From contig OU015490.1 of NCBI GenBank assembly GCA_907164885.2, positions 17,578,994-17,642,993 of the forward strand: a stretch of 64,000 nt of DNA, written 5' to 3'. The translations under genes and the position numbers were made by a program. The stretch is from Dolomedes plantarius. Lineage: Eukaryota > Arthropoda > Arachnida > Araneae > Dolomedidae. The notes under the pieces are model-generated. The model ran no database searches, was not told the origin of the DNA, and saw only the letters and a list, made by a program, of their open reading frames with translations. Below, in pieces: positions 63,511 to 64,000 of the stretch; positions within the stretch are counted from its first letter, which is position 1, and the number at the start of each line of letters is the position of its first letter.

Positions 63511-64000
63511 TCTATACTAATATTATAAAGAGAGGGGATTTTGTACGTGGAGGGTAATCTTCAGAACCACTGTACCCATTTGAAAAATTCTTTCACTGTT
63601 TGAAAGGTACAGTATTCCAGATGGACATAGGCTATATATTATGTATATCTAATCAGTAGAAATAAAGTTAGGGGCTTAATCCGAACAATCTCCATTGTTA
63701 CCGCTACTGTCCTCTACCGCTTTTGTGGCGAAGTCTTCAACGATCCTTAGCGTGGTGCTATCTATACTAATATATAAAGAGAGAGGGGATTTTGTACGTG
63801 GAGGGTAATCTTCAGAACGACTGTACCTATTTGAAAAATTCTTTCACTGTTTAAAAGGTACATTATTCCAGATGAACATAGGCTATATATTATGTATATC
63901 TGATCAGTAGAAATAAAGTTAGGAGCTTAATCCGAACAATCTCCATTGTTTCCGCTACTGTCTTCTACCGCTTTTTGTTCCGAAGATTTCAACGATCCTT
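63511..64000 (+). repeat. 250 bp tandem array starting with Helitron-like 5' ends
   Basis: Two head-to-tail units (63511-63760 and 63761 to the window end) about 95% identical. Each begins A|TCTATACTAATAT(TA)TAAAG, then GGGGATTTTGTACGTGGAGG, and ends CAACGATCCTTAG. The second unit reaches the CGATCCTT phrase at base 64000, so the array probably continues outside. Internal tandem units of this kind are typical of Helentron/DINE-like elements. Confidence 0.85.

Overview
This window looks like gene-poor, AT-rich, intron-age repeat DNA from an animal nuclear genome, most likely an arthropod and quite possibly a spider. That placement is an inference from the mix of Tc1/mariner transposases, Gypsy-type LTR retrotransposons with SAP-like, SCAN-like and DUF1759-like gag regions, Helitron-like ends and very many (TA)n/(TG)n microsatellites. 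I found no convincing host gene, no tRNA, no rRNA and no CRISPR array. A 500-base run of N (57447-57946) is an assembly gap.

Layout. 1-680 is a ~59 bp minisatellite. 1703-3230 holds a Tc1 3' fragment and a decayed mariner. 4414-10524 is a structurally complete LTR retrotransposon on the minus strand (LTRs, PBS, PPT, one 1011-codon ORF) inserted in a (TA)n tract. 10608-14485 is a cluster of small DNA elements: an internally deleted mariner with TIRs, a Helitron cut by a hAT-like end, two copies of a 173 bp MITE and a non-autonomous Helitron. 14635-18231 is a second, pol-less LTR element with near-identical LTRs. 18400-28225 carries a Helitron fragment, a pogo-like element, a solo LTR, a ~3.9 kb Helitron-bounded block full of direct and inverted modules, and a candidate solo LTR. 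28410-36089 is a decayed Gypsy element with LTRs, a tRNA-Pro-like PBS and a nested insertion in gag. 37100-41006 has a mariner tail and a fold-back structure that encloses a deleted Tc1. 43046-43385 is a poly-C-rich tandem array. 44171-48726 contains a Helitron fragment, an intact 341-codon Tc1 transposase, a third MITE copy and a nearly intact second Tc1 with both TIRs. 48780-57446 contains two neighbouring minus-strand Gypsy relatives, the second with an uninterrupted 1103-codon ORF. 57947-62043 shows nothing I recognise. 62044-63135 is a minus-strand Helitron, and 63511 to the end is a 250 bp tandem array starting with Helitron-like 5' ends.

The most interesting theme is that the two longest open frames (5639-8674 and 53549-56860) both belong to Gypsy-derived elements that have lost reverse transcriptase while keeping gag, protease and at least part of RNase H in one unbroken frame. 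In one, integrase sits before RNase H. In the other, the polymerase core is replaced in frame by an Asp-rich linker and the integrase core is excised in frame. With a third, gag-only LTR element (14635-18231), the locus suggests a community of RT-less LTR elements that would have to be mobilised in trans by autonomous relatives. A second theme is that most element ends abut (TA)n tracts.
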